DNA of 42,272 nucleotides from Edwardsiella ictaluri ATCC 33202 (GCF_000264785.1 NZ_AFJI01000039.1:1-42272); one strand, 5' to 3'. Counted from the stretch's first letter, positions 6,911 through 15,114 are shown. Translations and numbers: made by a program. The notes: generated by a model not told the origin, from the letters alone.

Positions 6911-9025
6911 CTAATGCAATGGCAGCGCGGCAATCTGCTGCTCGATAAGGGTTAACAACTGCTGACGGGCCACCTGAGCATCCTGCTGCATTCCCTGCAA
7001 AATCTGCCCTGTTTCCGCCTGTGTTTTCATATCATGGAAGCGCTGCCCCTCGGCCTGTGCCTGCTCACGCTGCGCCGACGCCGCCGCACGCTGGGCTTCG
7101 GCCTCCAGTTTACCCACCTTGGCCTCCAGTTCGCGCATCGCCAGCGCCAGCTGTTGCTGCTCCACCTGCTGCTGCTGGGCGGCCGCCTCCTGCTCCTCCG
7201 GCGTCATCTCATCGGCTGACTTGGCCATGCCCACCGCCTGACGGATCCGCTCGACAAACTCGCTCTTATTGGGAATATCCAGCAGCGAAATCCACAGATC
7301 CAGCACCGCCGCCTGCACCTGCGGCGGCAGACCAGCCACCACCTGCCCCAGCCGCTCCGCCAGCTGAGAACGGTAGGCTGGCGTCTGCTGGATCGGCGCC
7401 AGCGCAATATGGGCGCGCAGACGGGCAATATCATTACTCATGCCGTCGCGCCCCTCAACATTGATCGCCACGCTTTTCCGCCGGCGCGCATCGTCACGGT
7501 TCACGACAATGGTGTGGTTACGCACCTGTGCCAAATCCTCCAACAGATAGCCCAACAGCAGCTGCCCGACCTGCTGGCAGGCGAACTGATAGTTGTCATT
7601 CAGCTCGGCCAGGGTGGTCGCCCCCTGCTCGACCAGATTACTGATGGCCACGCCGGAGGTGGCGTTAGAGTTCTGCCCCAGAAAGGCGGAATAGACCCCC
7701 ATGCCATCCTGGATCAGCTTCATGGAGTCCTGCATCACCTGAAACTGCTGCTGCGCCACCTGAAAGTCCTGCTGCACCTCCAGCGACTGGGCGATGGTGG
7801 TCTTATTGCGGCGATCGGGGTTCAGAATAATCAGTCCATCCGGCCGCTCCACCTCTTCCTGCACCTGCTTCCGACTCATATTCACCGCATCATCATCCAT
7901 GATGACCCGCTTAGCGGTCAGTAAAAACGTCAGCTTAATCCGCCGGAAATTCACCTCGTCCTGCGCCGGTATCGCCCGGCTGACCAGACCATAGGGGGCC
8001 CCGTTGCGATCTTTGCGGTAGCCCCAGAACGGGATCAGCGGAAACATCCCCTGCGGCGCCGTGCAGGGCCTATCCACCAACTGGTGCGGCCCCGCAAACC
8101 AGGCCTCGCGGATACGGCTGCTGCGCGCCATCTGTACCTGCACTCTCCCCATCGCCAGTGCCGCGGCGTGCAGTGGGTTTTCAGCCTGATACTCAAGGGC
8201 GCGTCCGTTGGCCAACGTCATCACCGGCAACGTCACCCAGCTACGATAGTAAACCACCTGCAGCAGCACCCGCTGCCGATCGCTGCTCAACCACTCCAGC
8301 TCCCTGCGGCTGTACTGCTGATACTCCTCATAGGCCGCGACCAGATCGGCATCCAGCCCCTCGGCCAGCCCGGTATCGATAAAACCGCGCCAATCCATAC
8401 GGGCATTCTGGAGTATCGCTGCCTTGGCGGGGAACGTGGCCAGTGCCTCGTCCAAATCCATCCAGCGGCGACGCAGCAGCCAGCGGCAGTCGCTCAGATC
8501 CGGCTCCCGGCTGTGCCAATCCCAATACACCTCGTTGCGGTGTACCGTACCCGCCCTATAGCGCGGCCCAAAGATATTGTCGCTGCGCCGCACCTCCACC
8601 CATTCCAGCCCGGCTTTTAACATACCGGCATAGGCATCGCTGCGCGCCTTGCCCAGATTGGCCAGGCGACAGGCATCGGCGAACTCGGCATTCACCGCCT
8701 CGGCCAATGCCTCAAACTCCGGCTGCGGATCATCGGCTACCACCATCAGCTCGGTGCGGGTTTTGGCCTCCATGCCCAGCACGCCGTCTACCGTCGGCGC
8801 GATCAGGTTATGCATGGTCAACGGCTGACTGCGCTCCAGCAGCGTGGCAATCAGCTCCGGCGGCAGCTGCTCGCCGTCATAGTAGGCACAGGCCTTATTG
8901 GCCGCCGAACGCCAATCCGGCTGATGATGAATATCGGCCGTGATAGACAGCAGCTGAGCCAGGGTGAACTGGCCCTGACGATCGGGCGCCGTCGAAATAT
9001 CCGGGGAAGAAAAGGGATCGGTCAT
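6911..9025 (-). CDS. Phage portal protein
   Basis: 704 residues, the size of podovirus (P22-like) portals, which form the dodecameric DNA gate at one capsid vertex. It follows the large terminase with an ATGA overlap, the usual order. Seen in the sequence: an N-terminal region with YYDGEQLPPELIATLLERSQ, a central region with WDWHSREPDLSDCRWLLRRR, conserved-looking VSRAIPAQDEVNFRRIKLTF, and a very glutamine- and alanine-rich coiled coil from ~residue 600 to the end, which fits the long C-terminal barrel of large portals. The product name rests on position, length and pattern. It ends at a strong terminator. Confidence 0.85.
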   Translation of the reverse strand: MTDPFSSPDISTAPDRQGQFTLAQLLSITADIHHQPDWRSAANKACAYYDGEQLPPELIATLLERSQPLTMHNLIAPTVDGVLGMEAKTRTELMVVADDPQPEFEALAEAVNAEFADACRLANLGKARSDAYAGMLKAGLEWVEVRRSDNIFGPRYRAGTVHRNEVYWDWHSREPDLSDCRWLLRRRWMDLDEALATFPAKAAILQNARMDWRGFIDTGLAEGLDADLVAAYEEYQQYSRRELEWLSSDRQRVLLQVVYYRSWVTLPVMTLANGRALEYQAENPLHAAALAMGRVQVQMARSSRIREAWFAGPHQLVDRPCTAPQGMFPLIPFWGYRKDRNGAPYGLVSRAIPAQDEVNFRRIKLTFLLTAKRVIMDDDAVNMSRKQVQEEVERPDGLIILNPDRRNKTTIAQSLEVQQDFQVAQQQFQVMQDSMKLIQDGMGVYSAFLGQNSNATSGVAISNLVEQGATTLAELNDNYQFACQQVGQLLLGYLLEDLAQVRNHTIVVNRDDARRRKSVAINVEGRDGMSNDIARLRAHIALAPIQQTPAYRSQLAERLGQVVAGLPPQVQAAVLDLWISLLDIPNKSEFVERIRQAVGMAKSADEMTPEEQEAAAQQQQVEQQQLALAMRELEAKVGKLEAEAQRAAASAQREQAQAEGQRFHDMKTQAETGQILQGMQQDAQVARQQLLTLIEQQIAALPLH

Positions 9026-10698
9026 CGGGTCATCCAGTGGGCTGGCTGATGTTTAATGGGCTCCGGCTGTCTGCGCGCCGGCATCCGGGCGCGCATCTCC
9101 TGGGCCAGGGCATAGCTCATGACCTGATCGTCATAACAGCCCGCCTGGGCGCCCATCGTGCCATTTTTGTCATAAACGTAGGTATTCATCTCGCTCACAC
9201 TGCCAATCCAGCGTAGTCCGTCCGCCGCCTCCCGCAGCAGGGTTTTCAGCCCCTCGATCAGGATCGGCTTGCTCTGGCGCGTGGTCAGCCACCCCAGCCG
9301 GCGGGTTTCATCATCGGTATCCTGGTTGAGGAATTGCTCGTTATACAGATAGCGCGGCGGATACAGCGCCCGCAGCTTCTGTAATACCGCATGGCCGTGG
9401 TTATTACGCTCTACGCCGATATAGGCCATGCCGTACAGGCGGCCGACGTTATCCAACAGCATGGCAAACAGCTCGGCATCCAAATACCCCACCCAGTGCG
9501 CCACCTGCTCTCCGCTGCTCTGTTTCACCACATCCAGACTGCTGCGATCGCGCCGCTCCAGCCCCTCCGCCACATCGGCGCCAATGGCATACACCTCATC
9601 GGGATCGGGCAGCTCCCAGATCAGCAGATAATTGAGCAGCTGACGCTGCAGCACATCGCTGGCGCCCTGTCGCAGCGCCTGCATCTTATTTTTACGCCCG
9701 GTCACCGGATCGATGTCGTAAACCAACGCGGGCGGCGCACAGCGCCCCTCCGCCTGCAGCATGGATGCCGAGGAAAAGACCCGGCGCCCGGAGGTCAGGA
9801 ACGCCTCGCGCGGCGTAGAGGGAAACTCCTGCTTCATCTCCTGCTGCTGCTCAGCCTCTTTGCGCACGTACCACCATTTTTGCCGATCGCTTAAGCTGAT
9901 CCGCATCGCCTGCTCAACGTCGGCAAAATAGTCCTGGTGATGACGGCTCAGCCGCAGCCCGCCCGGCGGCACCGCCACCGCATACTTGGGATCCTGCCAC
10001 CAGGCATAGAAATGAAACTTATAGTCCTGCGACGAGAGCGGTAAACGGCTTTGCGCCATCTCCTGCGCCCGCAGGCTCATATCATAAAAATCGCCGCCTA
10101 CCCCCTCCGCCGTGGACTCGATAAACACAATGCTGCCCTCGGCCACCGCGTTCAGCGTCCCGGTGCGCACCTCTTTCGCCTTCGCCGGATATTTGGCGCA
10201 AATTTTTCCATGCTCAGAAATATGCAACCGCTGTACCGTGCCCGAACGGAAAGAGGTGGCCACCATGATATTGGAGCCGTGCGCGAATTCGATGTAGCCC
10301 CCAGAGGCCCCGCCGTGACGCTTTACCGCATGAAAACAGCCCGCCAGCCACCCAGGCAGATGATCGAAAGGCACCTCGATTTTGGTACGGAAAATCTCTG
10401 CCGCCGCCTGCTTATCCTGCGCGACGATGCCGCACTTTACATTTTTGCTGAACAGCGCCTGATCCAGCAGGTACAGATCGATGGCGGTGGAAAATCCCAG
10501 CTGACGGGCTTTCAGGATCAGGTTTTTTTCGTGCATCTCCATAAACAGCTGCCGCTGCGCCGGCCGCATCCGAAAAGGCACCAGCCGCCCCTGCTCATCA
10601 ACGATCTGGTACAGATTGTCCAGCCGCCACCACGGATCGCTCAGATAGCCGCGGACCAGCGCCTGCTGCTCCCGCTCACTCATCGCCCGAACCGGCAT
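9022..10698 (-). CDS. Terminase large subunit
   Basis: ATPase-nuclease motor that cuts and pumps phage DNA into the procapsid. The ATPase part has a Walker-A-like segment LKARQLGFST (~residue 62), preceded by MRPAQRQLFMEMHEKN, and a Walker-B-like strand GSIVFIESTAEG. The nuclease part has YAIGADVAEGLERRDRSSLD, where the Asp in GADVAEG would bind metal, and a C-terminal acidic site near YDDQVMSYAL. I place the start at the ATG at 10698 (MPVRAMSEREQQ) because GGGAGG lies seven bases upstream; 10737 is possible but lacks such a site. It overlaps the small subunit gene and the portal gene. Confidence 0.9.
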   Translation of the reverse strand: MPVRAMSEREQQALVRGYLSDPWWRLDNLYQIVDEQGRLVPFRMRPAQRQLFMEMHEKNLILKARQLGFSTAIDLYLLDQALFSKNVKCGIVAQDKQAAAEIFRTKIEVPFDHLPGWLAGCFHAVKRHGGASGGYIEFAHGSNIMVATSFRSGTVQRLHISEHGKICAKYPAKAKEVRTGTLNAVAEGSIVFIESTAEGVGGDFYDMSLRAQEMAQSRLPLSSQDYKFHFYAWWQDPKYAVAVPPGGLRLSRHHQDYFADVEQAMRISLSDRQKWWYVRKEAEQQQEMKQEFPSTPREAFLTSGRRVFSSASMLQAEGRCAPPALVYDIDPVTGRKNKMQALRQGASDVLQRQLLNYLLIWELPDPDEVYAIGADVAEGLERRDRSSLDVVKQSSGEQVAHWVGYLDAELFAMLLDNVGRLYGMAYIGVERNNHGHAVLQKLRALYPPRYLYNEQFLNQDTDDETRRLGWLTTRQSKPILIEGLKTLLREAADGLRWIGSVSEMNTYVYDKNGTMGAQAGCYDDQVMSYALAQEMRARMPARRQPEPIKHQPAHWMTR

Positions 10699-11452
10699 TG
10701 ATCCGCCCTCCCTGCTGGCTTCCCTGGATCTGCTCAATCACCTCCCGCAGCGGCGTATCGGCATCACTGTTCTCCGACGTCAGCCGCTGCGTCTCCGCCC
10801 AGCGCTTGGCGGTCGTCGCCTCGTTCAGCGCATTGACGCGCAGGGTCCGCTCCAGCGACTCAATGCGTACCGTATTACGCAAAATCCCCCGCTCCGCCGC
10901 CCCGATATTTTCCCGTAATACCTTGCCCTGATCTGGGTCCGCCTGCTCCAGCTGCGCTATCCAACGCCCGATATTCGTCGCCGCCGTCAGGTTTCCCGCC
11001 CGCAGCATCAGCAGCTCATCGTTCAACTGCAGCCGCTGCGCGTCCTGTATAATGTCATCGGGCCACAGCATGCGGCGGGCATAGGCGCCATGGGTCACCG
11101 CCGCCGTATTGTGCGGCAGAAAAGGACGGATGGGCGGCGCGTGACGTGAACCACGAATTGGTTTTGCCGCAGGTGAAACAGAGGAGAGCGCCTCTGCGCC
11201 CCCTTGCCCATCCTCCTGCCCGCGCTGATTTTTTACCGGTACGCACTTTTTTCCCTGTTTTTTCTGCGTACCTTTTTTGCGTACCTGCGTACCTTTTTGC
11301 GTACCGTTTTTTTCACCGCGTACCCAGCCATATTTTTTGGCCATTTTTCGAATGGCACCTTCGGATACGCCGTGCTGGGCACCGATGGCCCGTAGGGACA
11401 GCTCTCCGGCCTGGAACGCCACTGCAATCGCCGCCCAGTCCGGTTTTGTCAT
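10676..11452 (-). CDS. Terminase small subunit-like protein with N-terminal HTH
   Basis: 258 residues. Residues 1-45 form a helix-turn-helix of the type seen in small terminases (AFQAGELSLRAIGAQHGVS, then EGAIRKMAKKYGW), suitable for recognising the packaging start site. Residues ~47-90 are a basic, low-complexity linker containing repeated GTQ units, encoded by the repeats at 11238-11324. The remaining part is helical (DDIIQDAQRLQLNDELLMLR, LEQADPDQGKVLRENIGAAE) and would form the oligomer core. It lies directly upstream of and overlaps the large terminase gene. The assignment is from HTH plus position. Confidence 0.8.
   Translation of the reverse strand: MTKPDWAAIAVAFQAGELSLRAIGAQHGVSEGAIRKMAKKYGWVRGEKNGTQKGTQVRKKGTQKKQGKKCVPVKNQRGQEDGQGGAEALSSVSPAAKPIRGSRHAPPIRPFLPHNTAAVTHGAYARRMLWPDDIIQDAQRLQLNDELLMLRAGNLTAATNIGRWIAQLEQADPDQGKVLRENIGAAERGILRNTVRIESLERTLRVNALNEATTAKRWAETQRLTSENSDADTPLREVIEQIQGSQQGGRINAGSGDE
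11238..11324. repeat. Iteron-like GCGTACC repeats inside the small terminase gene (candidate packaging site)
   Basis: Five direct copies of GCGTACC start at 11266, 11279, 11287, 11299 and 11318 on the + strand, and one inverted copy lies at 11238-11244. They are separated by A/T tracts, with steps of 13, 8, 12 and 19 bp. In the protein they encode the GTQ repeats of the linker. Packaging (pac or cos) sites commonly lie in or next to this gene, so the repeats may be what the small subunit binds. Confidence 0.5.
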
Positions 11453-11532
11453 AATGGTTATCCTGGCGATGACCGCACGGTCCGCATTTTTTTAGCACCG
11501 CACAGCCACAAAATGCGCGTAAAACACAGTCC

Positions 11533-11853
11533 TCACGGCGCCCGCGACTGCATCACGGCATCGTAGAGCCGCTCACAGGCCAGGTCGGCAGCTCGGGCCC
11601 GGTCAGCATAGGCTGCCAACGCTGCATTGCGTTGGAGAGATTCGCCGAGCACGTCGGCAAACAGAAATCCGGCAGCGGCGCTTGCCGGGCTGGATCCACC
11701 AGCGGTGGAGACTCGGCAGGGGGAACGGTCTGCCAACTGCTGCCGCAGTTGAGAAAGCGTACGCCGCAGGCGCTCAGCATCAACGGCAGAACGAGCAGCA
11801 TCGGCTTTAATTTGGTCCAGTTGTTGATCCGCATTCTGTTTCACCTTAATCAT
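11533..11853 (-). CDS. DUF2514-like (Rz-type spanin position) protein lacking its membrane anchor
   Basis: 106 residues matching the C-terminal part of DUF2514 lysis-cassette proteins as I know them: heptad-rich DAERLRRTLSQLRQQLA, a Ser/Ala/Gly-rich middle, and the ending ADRARAADLACERLYDAV. Full-length members begin with a transmembrane anchor ahead of the coiled coil and sit where Rz spanins sit. Here the frame upstream of the ATG at 11853 reads VRWQ and then hits TGA, so the anchor is missing or encoded in another frame. It could be a decayed inner-membrane spanin or a shortened but used variant. It follows holin, endolysin and a small membrane ORF. Confidence 0.6.
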   Translation of the reverse strand: MIKVKQNADQQLDQIKADAARSAVDAERLRRTLSQLRQQLADRSPCRVSTAGGSSPASAAAGFLFADVLGESLQRNAALAAYADRARAADLACERLYDAVMQSRAP

Positions 11854-11871
11854 GGCCTGCCAGCGTACCGC

Positions 11872-11955
11872 TCACAGGGTGGGGGTGACCATCTCATTAG
11901 CCCCGGCATAAAGCGGGGCTTCTGGACGTACGTCATCTTGTTTCACAATATGCAT
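11872..11955 (-). CDS. Very small ORF in the lysis region
   Basis: 27 codons from ATG at 11955 (MHIVKQDDVRPEAPLYAGAN); a GTG three codons later has a better spaced GGGGGA box. It ends just before the DUF2514-like frame. The central part coincides with a hairpin (AGCCCCG / CGGGGCT). It may be only leader sequence; I list it because nothing else explains the stretch. Confidence 0.25.
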   Translation of the reverse strand: MHIVKQDDVRPEAPLYAGANEMVTPTL

Positions 11956-11995
11956 TCCCCCAGTATCGAGCGGAACGGTAATCGCTTCACATCGC

Positions 11996-12094
11996 TCACC
12001 ACCAGCGGATTTGCCCTATCAAATAACCAACGGCAGCGACAAACAGTACAAGCCAAAGCAGAATGAACCGCCAGTTTGGTAACTGCTCGATCAT
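11996..12094 (-). CDS. Small single-pass membrane protein in the lysis cassette
   Basis: 32 residues from ATG at 12094 (MIEQLPNWR), with a GGGAG box nine bases upstream. Residues ~9-28 are a clear transmembrane helix (FILLWLVLFVAAVGYLIG) ending in IRWW. A TTG at 12133 with an AAGGA box would give 46 residues with an amphipathic N-terminal helix (LIDLSKLIREL). Its place between endolysin and the DUF2514-like gene suggests a lysis-timing or spanin-related role (second holin, or the missing anchor), which I cannot decide. Confidence 0.5.
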   Translation of the reverse strand: MIEQLPNWRFILLWLVLFVAAVGYLIGQIRWW

Positions 12095-12170
12095 TAGTCG
12101 CAACTCCCTAATCAGTTTGCTAAGATCAATCAACGTTTCTTCCTTGCCGCTATCAAGATGAAGAAAACAG

Positions 12171-12203
12171 AAAGCTCCGACTGTTTTCCGCAATCGGAGC
12201 TTT
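12171..12203. terminator. Hairpin between endolysin and small membrane ORF
   Basis: Perfect 10-bp stem AAAGCTCCGA / TCGGAGCTTT with a 13-base loop. The + strand side continues TTTATTTC and the - strand side TTTCTGTTTTC, so it may terminate weakly in either direction or protect the 3' end of the endolysin message. Confidence 0.45.
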
Positions 12204-12294
12204 ATTTCATGCAATGCGTATTGACAGGATTTCGCATCATCCCACCATCGAACTGTTCACTATTTTTAGATGGGCATTCTGGATCCATCTGTCG

Positions 12295-12846
12295 CTAGGA
12301 CAGCGTCACCCGCTCCCGAACCCAACCATACAGAAACGACTCGTTCTGCACCCGCTGCTCGGCCAGCGCCAGATAACGATCGCCCTGACTGCAGTTCAGC
12401 GCCCGCAGCAGCACCTGTTCACCCTCTTCTCCCCGGGCATCCAGATAGGCACGCAGCGCAGAGAGCGTACGTGGCCCGATCACCCCATCGGCGCTGATAT
12501 CCGGGTACAAGCGCCCGCCATCGTTAAAGGCGGTCAGCCAGCGCTGCAGCCACTTACTGGGCACCGACGGCCCCATGTTGACGCCGGTATCGCACAGCTC
12601 GGCGGCCACCAGCGCGGAATAGTCCGCCACCAGGTCAAAACGGGGACCTGACCAATAGTCGCTCTCATAGATTTCCAGCGCCTGCGCCCGCGTCAGGTTA
12701 CGCATATCGCCGGTATAGCCATGGGCACGCGCCACCTTCTCGGTGATCCCCCAGTTGGTTGGCCCCCCTGTGTCGTTAGGGTGATCGACGTATCCTCCTT
12801 CGCGCCCCAGCAGGACATCGAAGATGTGATCCTTGGTGAGTGCCAT
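12295..12846 (-). CDS. Endolysin, GH108 family N-acetylmuramidase
   Basis: 183 residues; cleaves peptidoglycan glycan strands at lysis. The signature EGGYVDHPNDTGGPTNWGIT of the GH108 family is at residues 16-35, with Glu16 the expected catalytic residue. The C-terminal half (~95-180: DGVIGPRTLSALRAYL, then FLYGWVRERV) matches the PG_binding_3 domain that normally follows. No signal peptide is present, so release should depend on the holin encoded directly upstream, two bases away. The ATG at 12846 has an AGGGAG box. Confidence 0.92.
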   Translation of the reverse strand: MALTKDHIFDVLLGREGGYVDHPNDTGGPTNWGITEKVARAHGYTGDMRNLTRAQALEIYESDYWSGPRFDLVADYSALVAAELCDTGVNMGPSVPSKWLQRWLTAFNDGGRLYPDISADGVIGPRTLSALRAYLDARGEEGEQVLLRALNCSQGDRYLALAEQRVQNESFLYGWVRERVTLS

Positions 12847-12848
12847 AA

Positions 12849-13196
12849 TTACCGCTCCCTGTCTGTTGATATTCCCAGTTTGCGCTGCAGGATATACATC
12901 GCAAAACGCTGGATCTGCTGCACACCGATAAAGCCAATGGCACCGCCGATGGCCGGGGTCAGCGACTTCGGCAAATTAAAGTAATCCAGCGTCGCCACCA
13001 CGGTCAGTGTCAGGGCACCGCATAACGCCCCCTCTAACGCCGTTTGTTTCCAGCCGCCGCCCAGATAGGTCACCCGGACAGCCGCCGTCAGAATGGCCAG
13101 TAATACGCCGCCTACCGGGGTCTCCCCTTGCCACCAGCCCCACAGCAACTCCCTCCACTCCAACCAACTTCCTGGGTTATGGTGCATATGTGCCAT
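12849..13196 (-). CDS. Holin, lambda-S-like (phage holin family)
   Basis: 115 residues. Hydrophobic segments at ~28-45 (VGGVLLAILTAAVRVTYLG), ~53-70 (ALEGALCGALTLTVVATL) and ~80-95 (SLTPAIGGAIGFIGVQQI) give three membrane spans, followed by a basic tail (LQRKLGISTDRER), as in lambda-type holins. The start MAHMHHNPG has two Met codons (13196 and 13187) three residues apart, reminiscent of the dual start that makes holin and antiholin in lambda; here it is only suggestive. It lies right before the endolysin gene and after a terminator. Confidence 0.8.
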   Translation of the reverse strand: MAHMHHNPGSWLEWRELLWGWWQGETPVGGVLLAILTAAVRVTYLGGGWKQTALEGALCGALTLTVVATLDYFNLPKSLTPAIGGAIGFIGVQQIQRFAMYILQRKLGISTDRER

Positions 13197-13225
13197 CTCA
13201 TTACCCCGCGCTGGGGAAATTTGGA

Positions 13226-13252
13226 TAAAAAAAAACCCGGCATTCGCCAGGG
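13226..13252 (-). terminator. Strong terminator between RelE/ParD-like module and holin
   Basis: On the - strand ACCCTGGC, loop GAAT, GCCGGGT (one bulge) is followed by a run of nine T. Transcripts of the toxin module end here, so lysis and head genes downstream need antitermination, presumably by the Q protein encoded at 14296-15114. Confidence 0.75.
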
Positions 13253-13279
13253 TCTGTTATTTGGAAAAATATATCGGTG

Positions 13280-13609
13280 TTAGCCAATGAGCTTCAAATC
13301 CGCTTTACGATGCTGCTTCTGTTCACGGTAAAAATTTTCGTGAGGTCCGATCGTTAATAGATACAGTTCTACCCGTTTTGACTGCCAGCTGTATCCCAAC
13401 AGCACTAGATGATTATTCAGCGTAAACTTATGCACCCGCAGAAAGCTTAAATCTCCCTTTTTCAGCTCACCAAGCTCGGGATCGGCGATAATTTTATCGA
13501 TCTCATCTTCAACCCGTGCCAGCTGAGATACCGAGAGCTTATCCAGTGCTTTCTCAAACCGCCGACTCTGATAAACCGCTATCTCACTGGCGTTTGGTCC
13601 TTCGGACAT
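13280..13609 (-). CDS. RelE/ParE-family toxin
   Basis: 109 residues. Pattern of a RelE/ParE toxin: helix pair near the N-terminus (SRRFEKALDKLSVSQLARVE, DEIDKIIADPELGELKKGDL) and a four-stranded end (FLRVHKFTLNNHLVLLGYSW, then RVELYLLTIGPHENFYRE). The final GPHENFYRE motif is typical of a RelE-like subgroup. The start lies 26 bases inside the end of the upstream antitoxin gene, so the pair is co-translated. It is read with the late genes but closed by its own terminator. Confidence 0.82.
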   Translation of the reverse strand: MSEGPNASEIAVYQSRRFEKALDKLSVSQLARVEDEIDKIIADPELGELKKGDLSFLRVHKFTLNNHLVLLGYSWQSKRVELYLLTIGPHENFYREQKQHRKADLKLIG

Positions 13610-13814
13610 AGCGCGTCACCTTCTGGTTATTGACCTCACTCTGCGCCAACAACACCTCACTGATAAAACTGTAAGGTAAATCTGGATTATCCTCGGCTAT
13701 CCGGCCAATCTTAGCCCAATGCTCAATCTGCTTAGGAACGCTACGGCTCTCAGCATCGGCATGGATCTTAGCGTCGTTGACAAACTCATCATCCAAACGA
13801 ACACTCGTTGCCAT
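13584..13814 (-). CDS. ParD-like antitoxin
   Basis: 76 residues. MATSVRLDDEFVNDAKIHAD plus SRSVPKQIEHWAKIGRIA is the pattern of the ParD-like antitoxin family: a ribbon-helix-helix N-terminus for DNA binding and a helical C-terminus for toxin binding (FISEVLLAQSEV). It is the first gene of the module and overlaps the toxin by 26 bases. It sits between an IS200/IS605-type remnant (13903-14215) and the lysis cassette, so it may have come with or after that insertion. Confidence 0.82.
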   Translation of the reverse strand: MATSVRLDDEFVNDAKIHADAESRSVPKQIEHWAKIGRIAEDNPDLPYSFISEVLLAQSEVNNQKVTRYVRRTKRQ

Positions 13815-13902
13815 TTTGCGGTGCCTCTCGGTGGTTACTCGCCATCACAGCGTATGCATAGTATGCGACATTTTGTCGCGCTGCGCAACTTTTCGCCACC
13901 AG

Positions 13903-13937
13903 TTAACATCCTCCCCCGCCTAAAGGCGCGGGATTCC
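13903..13937 (-). repeat. IS200/IS605-type right end following a tnpB remnant
   Basis: TTAACATCCTCCCCCGCC, then TAAAGGCGCGGGATTCC. Read on the - strand it is GGAATCCCGCG, CTTTAGGCGGGGG, AGGATGTTAA, directly after the tnpB stop. In intact elements this end is also the 3' part of the TnpB guide (omega) RNA. Confidence 0.7.
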
Positions 13938-13945
13938 TACTACGC

Positions 13946-14215
13946 TCAAACCATGATCTGAGTCGTTTCGGTGGGTTCCTGCTTCATCGAGCGACCTAAC
14001 GCTGCCATCTCTCCACAGGCTAACGCGGCGTGCCCCGCCGCTAAAATATTACGGGCACCGTTTATATCGGCGTTCTCTGTATATCCACATTCCAGACACT
14101 CGAATGACTTTGTGACTGGCGGTTTTCTTTCGCTGTATGACCACAGCAGGCGCATTGCTGACTGGTGTAGGCTGGATTAATCGCCAATACCGGATAGAGA
14201 TGATATATATCGAAG
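13946..14215 (-). pseudogene. tnpB: Frameshifted C-terminal remnant of TnpB (IS200/IS605)
   Basis: TnpB is the RNA-guided nuclease of IS200/IS605 elements. Only the last ~85 codons are recognisable. One frame reads [20 protein letters not shown] (first zinc-finger cysteine pair); after a frameshift near 14100 another frame continues [20 protein letters not shown] (second pair and the RuvC-III Asp in ADINGARN) and ends [14 protein letters not shown]. The 5' part of the gene is gone by ~14220. The element's right end follows at 13903-13937. It cannot make an active nuclease, but the end sequence could still be transcribed. Confidence 0.82.
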
Positions 14216-14295
14216 GATGCCGCGATTAATCGGCGATAAACATAGCTTGGTCATCTTTCCGAATTTAGCTCACTTATTAACCATTGGCAATCTCT

Positions 14296-15114
14296 TCATG
14301 CCACCGCCTGCCCCTCCAACATTAACCGTATCGACAAGGCATCGCCAGCCAGCTGCATCTCCTGATATAACCCACTGAGCGTATCATTCACCCATGACTG
14401 GTACTCTGACCGCCATACCTCAGGCGTTATCACCATGCCCTTATCCACCAGCGAACGCCGGAAATGGTCAGCGGTCACACTGATTTTTCCTCGGCCACCA
14501 CAGGTATCACAGCAATGGGGCTGCGGGCGCAACAGCTGGCCGCTGCCTCGGCAACGTGGGCAATGGGGTGAACGGGCCGCCTCTGCGTCGGCCCAGTCGG
14601 CCAACGCCCGGCGGAGAGCCACGGAACGGCCCGCCAACGCATCGTGCTGCGCCAGATTACGCTGGTAACGCCAGCCCCCCTCACTCAGCATTACCCGGGC
14701 TTTCTCCAGTCCCTTTTGCTGGCGCTGAATAGCGGCCAGCTGCTTGGCTGCCAGCGTTGCCCGGGGGCCATGTTTGCGCAGCAGCGCCGCCAATACCACC
14801 CGCTGGGCGGGCAGCGTCCGCCCCAGTGCCACGGTGACGGCCAGCTGGCAGACGGCGGTACCATCAGGGGGATGTGGGCTCCGGCACACCCTATCAGCCG
14901 CCGCCCGCCGCGCACGCTGTTCGGCCTGACGATCTTCCCGGTAGCGGGCCAGCAGCAAATCGAAGCCGAGCGGATGGCACTGTGCCACCGCTGCAAACGC
15001 GCCCAGGATTTGCTCCCGGGTGATCCCTGGCACCGCCCGGATCAGGTACAGGCATTCTGCGCTGACGCTGCGCGGGTCAAACATCTTGATCAGTTGTTCG
15101 ATGGCGATAGGCAT
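14296..15114 (-). CDS. Late-gene antitermination protein Q
   Basis: 272 residues from ATG at 15114 (MPIAIEQLIKMFDPRSVSAE), chosen because GGAGG precedes it; a frame from 15162 has no such site. Resembles the phage 82-type Q family: a long helical N-terminal part and a DnaJ-like zinc-binding motif with C185, C188, C202 and C205 (CPRCRGSGQ and CDTCGGRG). Q binds near the late promoter and lets RNA polymerase read through terminators into lysis and virion genes. It is the last early gene, ahead of the lysis cassette, and several terminators lie downstream, which fits. A TnpB scar now separates it from the late genes. Confidence 0.85.
   Translation of the reverse strand: MPIAIEQLIKMFDPRSVSAECLYLIRAVPGITREQILGAFAAVAQCHPLGFDLLLARYREDRQAEQRARRAAADRVCRSPHPPDGTAVCQLAVTVALGRTLPAQRVVLAALLRKHGPRATLAAKQLAAIQRQQKGLEKARVMLSEGGWRYQRNLAQHDALAGRSVALRRALADWADAEAARSPHCPRCRGSGQLLRPQPHCCDTCGGRGKISVTADHFRRSLVDKGMVITPEVWRSEYQSWVNDTLSGLYQEMQLAGDALSIRLMLEGQAVA

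Noticed and set aside
13903..14215. Active TnpB with guide RNA
   Set aside because: Only the C-terminal part remains and it is frameshifted, so no nuclease can be made from this locus.
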